Shown: positions 34,222 to 43,713, numbered from the stretch's first letter. The stretch is 64,000 nt of DNA from Bradyrhizobium sp. 149 (GCF_023073915.1 NZ_JADPKK010000013.1:124001-188000), one strand, 5' to 3'. Made by a program: numbers and translations. The notes: generated by a model not told the origin, from the sequence alone.

Positions 34222-35241
34222 CTAGCGTCCCTCGCCTGCGCCGCGACGTTGTGAAAACCATTCAGCGACGAAGTCCAAAAGGCCTTTGCGCAAGCCGAGC
34301 GCGAAGAACAGGATGACGACGCCCAGCACGATGCCGTGGTACTCGGTAAACCGCGTCACGGTGTCGTTGAGCAGCAGCAACAGCACGGTCCCGACCATCG
34401 GCCCAAGGAAGGTCGAGACGCCGCCGAGCATGTTGATGAAGATGCCCTCGCCCGAGATCGTCCAATAGGCGAATTCCGGATAGGCGCCGGAGACGAACAG
34501 CGCCATCACCATGCCGCCCATCGACGCGAACAGCGCCGCCAGCACGAAGACGGTGAGTTTTGCGCGCCAGACGTCAATGCCGAGGAAGCTCGCGCGCGCG
34601 GCGTTGTCGCGGATCATGCGCAGGGTGTAGCCGAACGGCGATTGCGCAATCTGGCGCATGGCCAGCAGGCCGAGGATGAGAAGCGCACAGCTCGCGACAT
34701 AGAGATGGACGTGGTCGGCGAGATTGATGCCGAGGAATGCGGGACGCGGAATGCCGCCGCGCAGGCCCTGATCACCGCCGGTGAAGGAAGCCCAGGACAG
34801 GATCGTCGAGTGGATCAGCATCTGGAACGCGAGCGTGACGAAGGCGAAATAGATCTCCTTCAGCCGCACACAGATCGCACCGATGACGGTCGCGACAACC
34901 GCCGTGATCGCCAGCGTCGCGACGAAGGCGACCGGAATGGGCAAGCCGAGCTTCTGCATGATCAGGCCGAAACTGTATGCGCCGAGGCCGAAGAACATGC
35001 CATGGCCGAACGAGGTCAGCCCGGTGTAGCCGACCAGCAGGTTGAGCGAGGTCGCAAACAGGCCGTAGGCGGAGCAGCGGATGACGAAGTCGAGCAGCGC
35101 CTTGCTGTCCGTGAACAGCGGCAGGCTGGCCAGCACGGCGAAGGCGATCAGCGCAATCAGCACATCGCGGTAGCGTTGAAGCGCGGCGACGCTGCGCACC
35201 GGCGCCAGCCTGTCGGCGCGTCCGGCCTCCAGCTCGGTCAT
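34222..35241 (-). CDS. livM: Branched-chain-type ABC transporter permease LivM
   Basis: 339 residues with about nine membrane segments and the LivM motif NLLVGYTGLTSFGHGMFFGLGAY near residue 63. The EAA-type loop is around MIRDNAARASFLGID. It overlaps livH by four bases. Basic and polar residues extend the N-terminus by about 30 residues. Confidence 0.93.
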   Translation of the reverse strand: MTELEAGRADRLAPVRSVAALQRYRDVLIALIAFAVLASLPLFTDSKALLDFVIRCSAYGLFATSLNLLVGYTGLTSFGHGMFFGLGAYSFGLIMQKLGLPIPVAFVATLAITAVVATVIGAICVRLKEIYFAFVTLAFQMLIHSTILSWASFTGGDQGLRGGIPRPAFLGINLADHVHLYVASCALLILGLLAMRQIAQSPFGYTLRMIRDNAARASFLGIDVWRAKLTVFVLAALFASMGGMVMALFVSGAYPEFAYWTISGEGIFINMLGGVSTFLGPMVGTVLLLLLNDTVTRFTEYHGIVLGVVILFFALGLRKGLLDFVAEWFSQRRGAGEGR

Positions 35242-36140
35242 GCCGCCTCCTTGCCGAACAGGCCGGTGGGTTTCGAGACCAGCACGATCACCATGAACAG
35301 ATACATCAGGCCTTCCGTGAACAGCGGAAAGCCGAGCGAGCCGAACGAGCGGATCAGGCCGATCAGCAGCGCACCGACCAGCGCGCCCACAATCGAGCCC
35401 ATGCCGCCGATCACGGTGACGATGAAGGACTCGATCAGCACCGAAAATCCCATGCCGGGGGTCAGCGACCGCACTGGCGCGGCGAGCGCACCCGCCAGCC
35501 CCGCCAACATACCCCCGAGCGCGAACACACCGCCGTAAATCAGGCCGGTGTTGATGCCGAGCGCGGAGACCATGCCGGGATTATGCGCAGCGGCACGGAT
35601 CACCTTGCCGATGCGGCTGCGCGAGAGCCCAATGCCGAGCACGATCGCCGCGATCAGCGCTACGCCGATCAGCAGCAGATAATAAGGCGGCACCACGCCG
35701 CCCGCGATGAACAGCGGCATCACCTGGAACGCCGCAGGCATGCCCATCGACCTGAATTCCGGCCCCCAGATCAGCCGCACCACATCGTCGAAGATCAGCA
35801 CGAAGGCGTAGCAGACGAGCAGCTGCATCAGCACGTCGGCACCATAGACGCGGCTCATGAAGATGCGTTCGAAGATCAGTCCAAGAATGGCGGTGCCGGC
35901 CGCACCGGCCAGCATTGCAAGCGCAAAGCTGCCGGTGAACTGATAGGCCGCCATCGCGAAATAGGCGCCGAACATGTAGAAGGCGCCGTGGCTGAAATTG
36001 ACGATCTTGAGCACGCCGAAAATCAGCGTCAATCCGACCGCGACTAGGAACAGCAGCATGCCGATGATAAGGCCGCTGGTGGTTTGCGTCACCAGGCAGG
36101 CGGAGCTGGAGAGGCAGCCGGCAAGCGCGTCGAGATCCAC
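35238..36140 (-). CDS. livH: Branched-chain-type ABC transporter permease LivH
   Basis: 300 residues, LivH family, with GVLKIVNFSHGAFYMFGAY near residue 42 and IGLSRSRIGKVIRAAAHNPGMVSALGIN as loop to the ATPase. About eight membrane segments. It lies 87 bases after the binding-protein gene. Confidence 0.93.
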   Translation of the reverse strand: MDLDALAGCLSSSACLVTQTTSGLIIGMLLFLVAVGLTLIFGVLKIVNFSHGAFYMFGAYFAMAAYQFTGSFALAMLAGAAGTAILGLIFERIFMSRVYGADVLMQLLVCYAFVLIFDDVVRLIWGPEFRSMGMPAAFQVMPLFIAGGVVPPYYLLLIGVALIAAIVLGIGLSRSRIGKVIRAAAHNPGMVSALGINTGLIYGGVFALGGMLAGLAGALAAPVRSLTPGMGFSVLIESFIVTVIGGMGSIVGALVGALLIGLIRSFGSLGFPLFTEGLMYLFMVIVLVSKPTGLFGKEAA

Positions 36141-36227
36141 GGGAGCACTTTCATTGTCGTGCGCCGGTCGCGGCGCGGAAAAACAAATGAAGGCGGAGGC
36201 GATCGCTCGCCTCCGCCATATGCAGGG

Positions 36228-37487
36228 TCAAGTGTAGCCCTTGCTCTTCTTCCACTCGGCTTCGAGCTCGAAGATGGCCTTCCAATCGCCGGCCTTGACC
36301 TCCGGGACATAGGGCTCCTGCGGGATCGTGGTGCCCCAGCCGATGGCGTAGCCAACGAGGGTGTGATCGTCGCCGCGCATGGTCACGGTGCCGTCGGCGC
36401 CGAACGGGCACTTGATGGTGAGGCCCTTCAAGACCTCCGCGATCTTCTTGCCGTCGGTGGAGTTCGCCTTCTTCGCGGCTTCTGCCAGGAACATCACCGC
36501 GGTTGCGTTCTGCCACGACCAGTTGGTCGGATACTCGTTGTACTTGGCCTTGTAGGCATCACCCCAGGCGGCATTTTCCGGCGTGGCCGGGAACGACTTG
36601 ATGTAGCGGTTACCCGAATGGATGCCCTTGGGCAGGTTCTTCACCACGGTGAGCGCGGTGTAGTCGGCCATGTTGACCGCAAACACCTCCATCTGGCCGA
36701 ACATCGCGTAGATGTTGGCCTGGTCGATATACGAGGTGAGATCGCCGCCCCACAGGCAGGAGTAAAGCGCCTGCGGCTTCGCCTGCAAAATCTTGGTCAC
36801 GACTTCGGTGTAGTCGGGCTGGAACAGTTTTGGCCAGGACTCGCTGATGATCTCGACGTCGGGCGCGAAGCGCTTCAGGTACAGCGTGAACTCGCCGGTG
36901 GTGTCGCGGCCATAGGCATAGTCGGGCGAGCAGGTCGCCCATTTCTTCAGGCCCTTGGCCTTCGAGATCGACGCGGCGTAGCTGCCGCCGACGATGGAAT
37001 CGTGAATGCCCTGGCGGACGCAGCGGAACGCGTTCGGGATGTGCTGCTTCGGATCGGCCGTCAGCGACGACGCTTCCGAGCAGGTGTGGACACAGAGCAC
37101 GCCGAGATCGCGCGCCACTTCATGCACCGCGAACGATCCGGACGACGCCTCGGCGTCGATCAGCCATTCGCAGCCGTCGGTGTTGACGAGCTCGCGCGCG
37201 ACGCGGGCCGCTTCCTGCGGCTGGCCCTTGGAGTCGCGGATCACCATCTCGATTGGCCTTCCGGCGAGCCCGCCGGCTGCGTTGACCTTGTCGACCTCGA
37301 GCATCACCGCGTTGCGCGACGACGTACCGAGCTGCGCGACCCGGCCCGACAAAATCGTCGGCATGCCGACCTTGATGGTCTTGGCCTGCGCGCGCGCCAC
37401 CCACGGCGCGGCAACACTCATCGCACCGGCGCCCATCAGCGCCAATGTTGAACGGCGGCTGATGCCCGGCGTGCGGATTCTCGTCAT
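36228..37487 (-). CDS. Branched-chain-type ABC transporter substrate-binding protein (LivK family)
   Basis: 419 residues. The N-terminus has a twin-arginine-like signal (ISRRSTLALMGAGAMSVAAP, Arg pair at 11-12) and cleavage after ARAQA near 34. The mature part shows KVGMPTILSGRVAQLG and AGGLAGRPIEMVIRDSKGQP, as in amide- and aromatic-acid-binding relatives (AmiC/LivK type). The start at 37487 is set by the signal. The gene diverges from the acyl-CoA synthetase, with the palindrome 37591-37615 between, so uptake and catabolism are probably co-regulated. Confidence 0.92.
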   Translation of the reverse strand: MTRIRTPGISRRSTLALMGAGAMSVAAPWVARAQAKTIKVGMPTILSGRVAQLGTSSRNAVMLEVDKVNAAGGLAGRPIEMVIRDSKGQPQEAARVARELVNTDGCEWLIDAEASSGSFAVHEVARDLGVLCVHTCSEASSLTADPKQHIPNAFRCVRQGIHDSIVGGSYAASISKAKGLKKWATCSPDYAYGRDTTGEFTLYLKRFAPDVEIISESWPKLFQPDYTEVVTKILQAKPQALYSCLWGGDLTSYIDQANIYAMFGQMEVFAVNMADYTALTVVKNLPKGIHSGNRYIKSFPATPENAAWGDAYKAKYNEYPTNWSWQNATAVMFLAEAAKKANSTDGKKIAEVLKGLTIKCPFGADGTVTMRGDDHTLVGYAIGWGTTIPQEPYVPEVKAGDWKAIFELEAEWKKSKGYT

Positions 37488-37590
37488 TTTTCCCTCCCTC
37501 TGTGGGGTCGGCGTGTCCTGATCCCTGCCGGAGATCATCTCGTCTCCGTATTCCCAAGATTTCAGAGGCAGGGGGTGACGTCAAGCCAAA

Positions 37591-37615
37591 GATGAATTAT
37601 GAGTCAGAATTCATC
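37591..37615. promoter_or_regulatory. 25-bp near-perfect palindrome, probable TetR operator
   Basis: Arms GATGAATT (37591-37598) and AATTCATC (37608-37615) are exact inverted copies; the centre also holds TGAGTCA, so 11 of 12 base pairs are symmetric. It lies in the 170-base divergent region between the Liv binding-protein gene and the acyl-CoA synthetase gene. Size and symmetry fit a TetR-family dimer pair; the TetR gene is at 39148. Confidence 0.7.
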
Positions 37616-37657
37616 AACGACGAAAACGGTGCCGGCAATCGGCCCAGAACCCGCAAA

Positions 37658-39151
37658 ATGATCAACCTTTCGAGCTTCATCGCCTTTCATGCCCGGCGCA
37701 CACCGGAGCGGCCCGCGCTGAAATATCGCGGCGAGGAGATCTCCTACGCCGCCTTTGACGCGCGCGTCCGGAAGGTGGCAGGCTGGCTCGACGCTCGGGG
37801 CATCGGCGCCGGCGATGTCCTGGCCGTGCTAATGAAGAACAGTGCGGCGTTCCTCGAGCTCGTCTTCGCCACCAGCCATCTCGGCGCGGTGTTCTTGCCG
37901 ATCAACTTCCGCCTCTCGCGCGACGAGGTCGGCTACATCGCCGGCAATGCCGGTGCTCGCCTGTTGATAGCCGATGAGGAATTCGCTGCGAATGCCGCGG
38001 GAGCGCGAGTTGTCGTAGTCGACGAGGCCGCACAGCAGAGCGTAACGTGCCTCGCAGGCGACGCTGCGGCCGCGCCGATGCACGTTCGCCAGCCGTCCGA
38101 TCTGATGCGACTGATGTACACGTCGGGCACGACCGACCGCCCCAAGGGGGTGATGATCAGCTACGATAATTTCTACTGGAAGTCGGCGGACCAGACGATC
38201 GCGCTCTCCTTGAGCGCGGAGACGCGCCTTCTCGTCGTCGGCCCGCTCTATCACATCGGCGCGCTCGATTTGCCCGGCATCGCCGTGCTCTGGCATGGCG
38301 GCTTCATCCGCATCGAGCGCTCTTTCGAGCCGGAGAGCGCGCTTGCCGCGATCGCGGAAGACAAGCTCAACGCCGCCTGGTTCGCGCCCGTGATGACCAC
38401 CGCGATGCTCACCTGTCCGACGCGTGACCGCTACGACGTCTCCAGCCTGAAATGGGCGATCGGCGGCGGCGAGAAGACGCCTGAGCTGCGCATCCGCGCT
38501 TTCTCCGAATATTTCCGCAACGCGCGCTACATCGACGCCTACGGCCTGACCGAAACCGTCGGCGGCGACACCTTCATGGACGCAGGCCGCGAAATCGAGA
38601 AGATCGGCTCCGCGGGGCGCGCCATTGCTCACGTCGAGATCGAGATCCGCGACGAGGATGGCAACAAACTTCCGCCGAACGTCAATGGCGAGATCTGCCT
38701 GCGCGGACCGAAGATCACGCGCGGCTATTGGAACGATCCGGGGAAGACGGCTTCCGCCTTCTTCGGCGACTGGTTCCGCAGCGGCGACGTCGGCTATCTC
38801 GACGAGGACGGCTTCCTGTATTTGACTGACCGCAAGAAGGACATGATCATCTCCGGCGGCGAGAACATCGCATCCTCCGAGGTCGAGCGCGTCATCTACG
38901 ATCTGCCAGAGGTGCGCGAGGTCGCGGTGATCGGCCTGCGCGATCCGCGCTGGGGCGAGCGGCCGGTCGCCATCGTCGTGCTGGCTGACGGCGCTAGCCT
39001 TGAGCTTCCTGCCCTCACCGAGCACTGCCGCACGCGGCTGGCGAGCTTCAAGGTGCCGAAAGAGCTCATCATCCGCAGCAGCCTGCCGCGCAACCCCTCG
39101 GGGAAGATTCTCAAGCGCGTGCTGCGCGCCGAACTGGAGACCGTGGCATGA
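37658..39151 (+). CDS. AMP-forming acyl-CoA synthetase (class I adenylate-forming)
   Basis: 497 residues from ATG 37658 (MINLSSFIAFHARRTPERPAL). Adenylate motif LMYTSGTTDRPKGVMIS near 150, YGLTETVGGDTF near 295, DWFRSGDVGYLDEDGFLYL near 365 and the lysine region RNPSGKILKRVLRAEL at the end. It should ligate a carboxylic acid to CoA at the expense of ATP. A start at 37592 is possible but would overlap the palindrome. No strong ribosome site is visible at 37658. First gene of the operon with TetR and the monooxygenase; four-base overlap with the TetR gene. Confidence 0.9.
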   Translation: MINLSSFIAFHARRTPERPALKYRGEEISYAAFDARVRKVAGWLDARGIGAGDVLAVLMKNSAAFLELVFATSHLGAVFLPINFRLSRDEVGYIAGNAGARLLIADEEFAANAAGARVVVVDEAAQQSVTCLAGDAAAAPMHVRQPSDLMRLMYTSGTTDRPKGVMISYDNFYWKSADQTIALSLSAETRLLVVGPLYHIGALDLPGIAVLWHGGFIRIERSFEPESALAAIAEDKLNAAWFAPVMTTAMLTCPTRDRYDVSSLKWAIGGGEKTPELRIRAFSEYFRNARYIDAYGLTETVGGDTFMDAGREIEKIGSAGRAIAHVEIEIRDEDGNKLPPNVNGEICLRGPKITRGYWNDPGKTASAFFGDWFRSGDVGYLDEDGFLYLTDRKKDMIISGGENIASSEVERVIYDLPEVREVAVIGLRDPRWGERPVAIVVLADGASLELPALTEHCRTRLASFKVPKELIIRSSLPRNPSGKILKRVLRAELETVA

Positions 39152-39795
39152 CGCAAGCCCCCGCCACCGAGAAAGTCACAAAGCTCAACCGCGTCGAGCG
39201 CAATGCCTGGACCAAGCAGAAGATCTTCGAGGCCGCCACGAAAATCGTCGGCAAGCATGGCTATGCCGAAGCCTCCGTCGCCCGCATCACCGAGGAAGCC
39301 GGCGTCGCGCAAGGCACCTTCTACAATCATTTCGAGAACCGTCAGGAGCTGCTCGACCAGCTGCTGCCTAAGATTGGCCTCGACATGGTCGAGTTCATCC
39401 GCGCCCGCACCGGCACGGCGGATGCGGCGCGGCAGGAGATCGAGCGCTTCTCCGCCTTCTTCGACTTCATCCGCGAGGTGCCGGAATTTCTGCGCATCCT
39501 CAACGAGGCCGAGTTCTTCGCTCCGCTCGGCTACCAGAAGCACCTCGACAACATCTCGGTCGCCTATGTCCGCATTTTGCGTCGCGCGCGACGCTCAGGC
39601 GCGATCGAGGATTACAGCGACGAAGAGTTCGAGGCCATCGTCCACATGCTGATGGGCTCACGCGGCTATCTCAGCCGGCGCTACTCCTATTCCGCCGACG
39701 GCGTCACCGCCGTTCCCGACCACGTCATCTCCGCCTATCGCAAGCTGATGACGCGCGGCCTCTTCACTGCACCCGGAGATCAGGACACGCCATGA
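39148..39795 (+). CDS. TetR/AcrR-family transcriptional regulator
   Basis: 215 residues. Helix-turn-helix near 22-70, with KQKIFEAATKIVGKHGYAEAS and RITEEAGVAQGTFYNHFENRQEL. The C-terminal ligand domain is helical and rich in aromatic residues (FFDFIREVPEFLRILNEAEFF), suiting an acyl-CoA or aromatic effector. It overlaps both neighbouring genes by four bases. Most TetR proteins in such operons are repressors relieved by a pathway intermediate. Confidence 0.92.
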   Translation: MTQAPATEKVTKLNRVERNAWTKQKIFEAATKIVGKHGYAEASVARITEEAGVAQGTFYNHFENRQELLDQLLPKIGLDMVEFIRARTGTADAARQEIERFSAFFDFIREVPEFLRILNEAEFFAPLGYQKHLDNISVAYVRILRRARRSGAIEDYSDEEFEAIVHMLMGSRGYLSRRYSYSADGVTAVPDHVISAYRKLMTRGLFTAPGDQDTP

Positions 39796-41702
39796 ACATC
39801 GAATCTCCGCTCAAGGCGCTCGACCTCACCTCGGCGATTGCAGAAGGCGACATCCGCTGCCTGCTGATGGTGCTGGTGCACATGACCGGCGACGAGCGTT
39901 GGCTCGAGCCACCCTATCTGCCCAAGCGCGACATCCGCCTCATTCCCGATCCCGAGGCCGGCGTGCCCCGGGAGATCCAGGATGAGATCCGCGCCGCAGT
40001 GGTCAAACTGTTCGCCGAAGGCACGCCCAAGCCGGTGATCACCGATCCCGGCGAGGAGCTGTTGCTGAAGATGATGCGCGCCTGCCTCGGCGAGAATGTC
40101 TCGCCGGAATATGCGCCCCTGATGCGCGAGGAGATGGGTTTTGTGCCGCGCGAGGCGCGCTGGACCAAGCGTCCTTCAGACCAGAAGATCGCCGGCCAGG
40201 ATGTGCTGATCGTGGGCGCCGGTGTCTGCGCCATCGCGCTCGGCGTCGCGCTCGGCCATCTCGGCATCCCCTACACCATCGTCGAGAAGAACCAGGAGCT
40301 CGGCGGCACCTGGTGGATCAACCGCTATCCCGGCTGCGGCGTCGACACGCCGAACCACTCCTATTCCTACTCGTTCGGCTCGGGCAATGCCTGGACCCGC
40401 TATTTCTGCCAGCGCGAGGAGCTGCACGGATATCTGGTCAAGGTCGCGGACGAATATGGCATTCGCAAGCATCTGCGCGTCAACACCGAGCTGACCTCGT
40501 CGCGCTGGGATGAGGGCAAGCGGCGCTGGATCTCAACGCTGAGGACCGAGAACGGCGAAGAGACCTTCGAATCGACCGCGCTGGTCTCGGCGATCGGCCA
40601 GCTCAACGATCCCTCGCGCGCCCGCTTCCAGGGCGAGGAAGACTTCAAGGGAACGGTCCTGCATTCCGCGCTGTGGTCCGATGACATCAAGCTCGACGGC
40701 AAGCACGTCGCTGTGATCGGCACCGGCGCGACATCGATGCAGCTCGTGCCGGCGATTGCCGACTGCGTCGCCTCGGTCACGATCTACCAGCGCAGCGCGC
40801 AATGGGCGCGGCCGGTGAAAGGGTATGCCGACCCCATCAGCGAGGGCGCGCGCTGGCTGCTCGCGCATCTGCCGTTCTATGTGCAGTGGTATCGCTTCAA
40901 CATGTTCTGGCGCTATGGCGATGGCCTGCTGCCCTTCCTGCGCAAGGACCCGGCCTGGCCGCATCCGGAGCGCGCCGTCAACAAGGGCAACGACCGCCAT
41001 CGCCAGGAGCTGACCGATTTTATTCGATCGGAGTTGAAGGACCGGCCGGACCTGATCGAAAAATGCGTGCCGACCTATCCGCCCTATGGCAAGCGCATCC
41101 TGCTCGACAACAACTGGTTCAAGACCTTGACGCGCCCGAACGTGGAACTCGTCACCGACACGATCGATCATTTCGACCAGAACGGCATTGTCACCGCGGA
41201 CGGCAAGCACCGTCCCGCCGACATCATCGTGGTCGCGACCGGCTTCAAGGTCACGGAAATGGCGGCGCGCCTCAACATCAGCGGCCGCGACGGCAAGGAT
41301 TTGCGCGACGCCTGGGCCAACGACAATCCGATCGCGTTTCTCGGCCTCACCGTGCCGGGCTTCCCGAATTTCTTCTGCATGCTCGGGCCCAACTCCGGCC
41401 CCGCGCATGGCGGCAGCGTCATCTTCCAGTCAGAGTGTCAAAGCCGCTACATCTCCGCCTGCCTCGCCGACATGATCGAGCACGACGTCGCAGCGATCGA
41501 TGTCCGCAAGGAGGTCCTGGACGACTACGTCCGGAAGGTCGATGCCGAGCACGAGGCGATGATCTGGACTCATCCCGGCATGAGCACCTACTATCGCAAT
41601 TCGAGCGGCCGCGTGTTTTCCGCGATGCCCTGGCGCTTCGTCGATTATTGGCGCATGACGCATGATCCGGATCTGCGGCAGTACAAGCTAACGACGGCCT
41701 GA
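39792..41702 (+). CDS. Type I Baeyer-Villiger monooxygenase, 4-hydroxyacetophenone-monooxygenase-like
   Basis: 636 residues. A 135-residue N-terminal extension (DIRCLLMVLVHMTGDERWLEPP) precedes the FAD Rossmann motif VGAGVCAIALG at about 137. The type I Baeyer-Villiger fingerprint appears as FKGTVLHSALWS near 285, with Ser where Pro or Asp is usual. The second dinucleotide motif IGTGATSMQL follows. Length and extension match HAPMO (640 residues) rather than cyclohexanone monooxygenase. It would insert oxygen next to a ketone using NADPH and O2, giving an ester or lactone. Substrate unknown; aryl ketones are a guess from HAPMO. Confidence 0.85.
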   Translation: MNIESPLKALDLTSAIAEGDIRCLLMVLVHMTGDERWLEPPYLPKRDIRLIPDPEAGVPREIQDEIRAAVVKLFAEGTPKPVITDPGEELLLKMMRACLGENVSPEYAPLMREEMGFVPREARWTKRPSDQKIAGQDVLIVGAGVCAIALGVALGHLGIPYTIVEKNQELGGTWWINRYPGCGVDTPNHSYSYSFGSGNAWTRYFCQREELHGYLVKVADEYGIRKHLRVNTELTSSRWDEGKRRWISTLRTENGEETFESTALVSAIGQLNDPSRARFQGEEDFKGTVLHSALWSDDIKLDGKHVAVIGTGATSMQLVPAIADCVASVTIYQRSAQWARPVKGYADPISEGARWLLAHLPFYVQWYRFNMFWRYGDGLLPFLRKDPAWPHPERAVNKGNDRHRQELTDFIRSELKDRPDLIEKCVPTYPPYGKRILLDNNWFKTLTRPNVELVTDTIDHFDQNGIVTADGKHRPADIIVVATGFKVTEMAARLNISGRDGKDLRDAWANDNPIAFLGLTVPGFPNFFCMLGPNSGPAHGGSVIFQSECQSRYISACLADMIEHDVAAIDVRKEVLDDYVRKVDAEHEAMIWTHPGMSTYYRNSSGRVFSAMPWRFVDYWRMTHDPDLRQYKLTTA

Positions 41703-41733
41703 CGGCTTGAGACGTTGATGGCGCCAAGAGGAC

Positions 41734-41879
41734 GGTGCACCCTCGCCCCTTGTGGGAGAGGGTGGCTTCGCGACAGCGAAGCCGGGTGAGGGGTTGTCTC
41801 CGCGAACGCAACTCTGTCATTGCGGGTGCAAACCCCTCATCCGGCGCTGCGCGCCACCTTCTCCCACAAGGGGAGAAGG
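41734..41879. repeat. Composite palindromic repeat (inverted partner of 31037-31187)
   Basis: Begins GGTGCACCCTCGCCCCTTGT and ends ACAAGGGGAGAAGG. The first 38 bases are the exact reverse complement of 31150-31187. It separates the monooxygenase gene from the isomerase gene, so those two may not be strictly co-transcribed. Confidence 0.85.
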
Positions 41880-41900
41880 AAGGAAAAAGGGAGTTCGCCG

Positions 41901-42536
41901 ATGCCGAAGCCGCGCGTGCGCATCTACACCGACTACAAGAGCCCCTACGCGTACGTGGCCAACAAGCGCCTGTTCGAACTCGAGGAGACGCATGGCGTCG
42001 AGCTCGAATGGCTGCCCTATACGCTACGCGTCGCCGAATTTATGGGGACCGTCGAAGAGCGCACGCCGCATTTCTGGCGCAAGGTTCGCTACGCCTATAT
42101 GGACGCGCGGCGCTATGCCAATGCGCAAGGGCTCGTCATGAAAGGGCCCCGGCGGATCTACGACGCGTTTTATTCCAGCGTCGGCATGCTGTTCGCGCAG
42201 TCGCACGGCTTCTTCCGTCCGTACCACGACACGGTGTTTCGCCGTTTCTGGAGCCATGAGCTCGAGATCGACGATCTCGCCGCGATCACTGACGTCATCA
42301 CATCGTGCGGCGGTTCGGCCAGCGAGTTCGAAGCCTACGTTCACGGTCCCGCGCGCACCGAGCATGACCGCATCCTCGACGAGGCCGAGGCGCTCGGCGT
42401 GTTCGGCGTACCGACCATGGTGTTCAATGGCGAGCTGTTCTGGGGCGGCGACGGCATCGACATGCTGATCGCGCGCATCGAGAAGCCCGAGACGATCGAG
42501 GCCGCGCTCGGCAGCCGCCATCGCAAGCCGGCGTAG
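41901..42536 (+). CDS. DsbA-family/2-hydroxychromene-2-carboxylate isomerase homologue
   Basis: 211 residues, thioredoxin-like fold of the kappa-GST class. The N-terminal YTDYKSPYAYVANKRL carries the Ser-Pro-Tyr motif in which the serine holds glutathione; VFGVPTMVFNGELFWGGDG near 180 is the second signature. HCCA isomerase acts in aromatic ring degradation (naphthalene and similar), but many homologues have unknown substrates. The start ATG at 41901 follows an AAGGGAG stretch; longer frames would translate the repeat. Its place after the Baeyer-Villiger enzyme suggests a shared aromatic pathway (inference). Confidence 0.85.
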   Translation: MPKPRVRIYTDYKSPYAYVANKRLFELEETHGVELEWLPYTLRVAEFMGTVEERTPHFWRKVRYAYMDARRYANAQGLVMKGPRRIYDAFYSSVGMLFAQSHGFFRPYHDTVFRRFWSHELEIDDLAAITDVITSCGGSASEFEAYVHGPARTEHDRILDEAEALGVFGVPTMVFNGELFWGGDGIDMLIARIEKPETIEAALGSRHRKPA

Positions 42537-42552
42537 GCTCTATATATTTTAA

Positions 42553-42596
42553 GCATGATCTTTTCGGAAAACCGCTGCGTGCTTTTCGGATCATGC
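42553..42596. terminator. Inverted repeat between convergent genes, possible bidirectional terminator
   Basis: Arms GCATGATC (42553-42560) and GATCATGC (42589-42596) are exact, with TTTTCGG blocks in both halves. It fills most of the 61-base gap between the isomerase and alanine dehydrogenase stops. The same wording is common in Bradyrhizobium intergenic spaces, so it is also a dispersed repeat. Confidence 0.55.
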
Positions 42597-42597
42597 T

Positions 42598-43713
42598 CTA
42601 GGCCGCCAGCCCGCTCTCCACCGGAGCAAACTCCAGCCCGAGGCTTTCCGCCACAGCCTTGTTGGTGATACGGCCGCGATGCACGTTCAGCCCATTGCGC
42701 AGATGTGGATTTTCCAGCACCGCGGCAAAGCCCTTGTTCGCGAGCATCAAGCCGAACGGCAGCGTCGCGTTGTTCAGCGCCTGGCTTGACGTCACCGGCA
42801 CGGCGCCGGGCATGTTGGCGACGCAATAATGCACGATGCCGTCGACCACATAAGTTGGTTCTGCATGTGTCGTCGGGTGCGAGGTCTCGAAGCAGCCGCC
42901 CTGATCGATCGCGACGTCGACCAGCACGGCGCCCGGTCGCATCGATGTCAACATCGCACGCGTCACGAGCTTGGGCGCACTCGCGCCGGGCACCAGCACC
43001 GCGCCGATCACGACGTCGGCAGCGAACACCTCCTCCTCAACCGACTCGATAGTGGAGAAGCGGGTGCGCACGCGCCCGGCAAAGAGATCATCCAGTTCGC
43101 GAAGCCTGGGAATGGAGCGGTCGATCACGGTGACTTCGGCGCCAAGGCCCGCGGCCATGCGCGCCGCTTGCGTTCCCACCACACCGCCGCCGAGCACGAC
43201 GACCCGCGCCGGCTGCACGCCGGGAACACCGCCCAGCAACAGCCCGCGGCCGCCAGCCGACCGCTTGAGCGCGGCGCCGGCGGCCTCGATGGCGAGGCGG
43301 CCGGCGACTTCGCTCATCGGCGCAAGCAGGGGGAGGTGACCGGCCGCGTCGGTGACGGTTTCATAGGCGATCGCAGTACAGCCGGAGGCGAGCAGACCCT
43401 TGACCTGTCCAGGATCCGGCGCGAGATGGAGATAAGTAAACAGGATCTGGCTTTCGCGGAGCTGAGCCCACTCGCTTTTCTGAGGCTCTTTCACCTTCAC
43501 GACCATGTCGGACTTCGCGAAGATGTCCCGCGCGCTGTCGGCAATGGTGGCCCCTGCCCGCCTATAAACCTCGTCGGAGGCGCCGATGCCGCCGCCCGCG
43601 CCGGTCTCGACCGTCACCTCGTGCCCGGCCGCGACATATTCGCGGACCGCGCCCGCGGTGAGCCCGACGCGATACTCCTGCACCTTGATTTCCTTGGGCA
43701 CTCCGACGCGCAT
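42598..43713 (-). CDS. ald: Alanine dehydrogenase
   Basis: 371 residues from ATG 43713 ([19 protein letters not shown]), the canonical start. Substrate-binding [13 protein letters not shown] near 70, NAD-binding [26 protein letters not shown] near 168, [18 protein letters not shown] near 268. It reversibly deaminates L-alanine to pyruvate and ammonia with NAD+. An Lrp-type gene diverges from it, as with AldR elsewhere. In rhizobia the enzyme affects alanine release by bacteroids. Confidence 0.95.
   Translation of the reverse strand: MRVGVPKEIKVQEYRVGLTAGAVREYVAAGHEVTVETGAGGGIGASDEVYRRAGATIADSARDIFAKSDMVVKVKEPQKSEWAQLRESQILFTYLHLAPDPGQVKGLLASGCTAIAYETVTDAAGHLPLLAPMSEVAGRLAIEAAGAALKRSAGGRGLLLGGVPGVQPARVVVLGGGVVGTQAARMAAGLGAEVTVIDRSIPRLRELDDLFAGRVRTRFSTIESVEEEVFAADVVIGAVLVPGASAPKLVTRAMLTSMRPGAVLVDVAIDQGGCFETSHPTTHAEPTYVVDGIVHYCVANMPGAVPVTSSQALNNATLPFGLMLANKGFAAVLENPHLRNGLNVHRGRITNKAVAESLGLEFAPVESGLAA

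Noticed and set aside
36084..37451. Long plus-strand open frame (455 codons) opposite the Liv binding-protein gene
   Set aside because: Antisense shadow of GC-rich coding DNA; no domain motif, arginine/histidine-rich text, and the minus-strand frame is a clear binding protein with signal peptide.
31037..41879. Integrative element or genomic island bounded by the inverted repeats
   Set aside because: No integrase, tRNA or base-composition change; the repeats are of a dispersed intergenic type.
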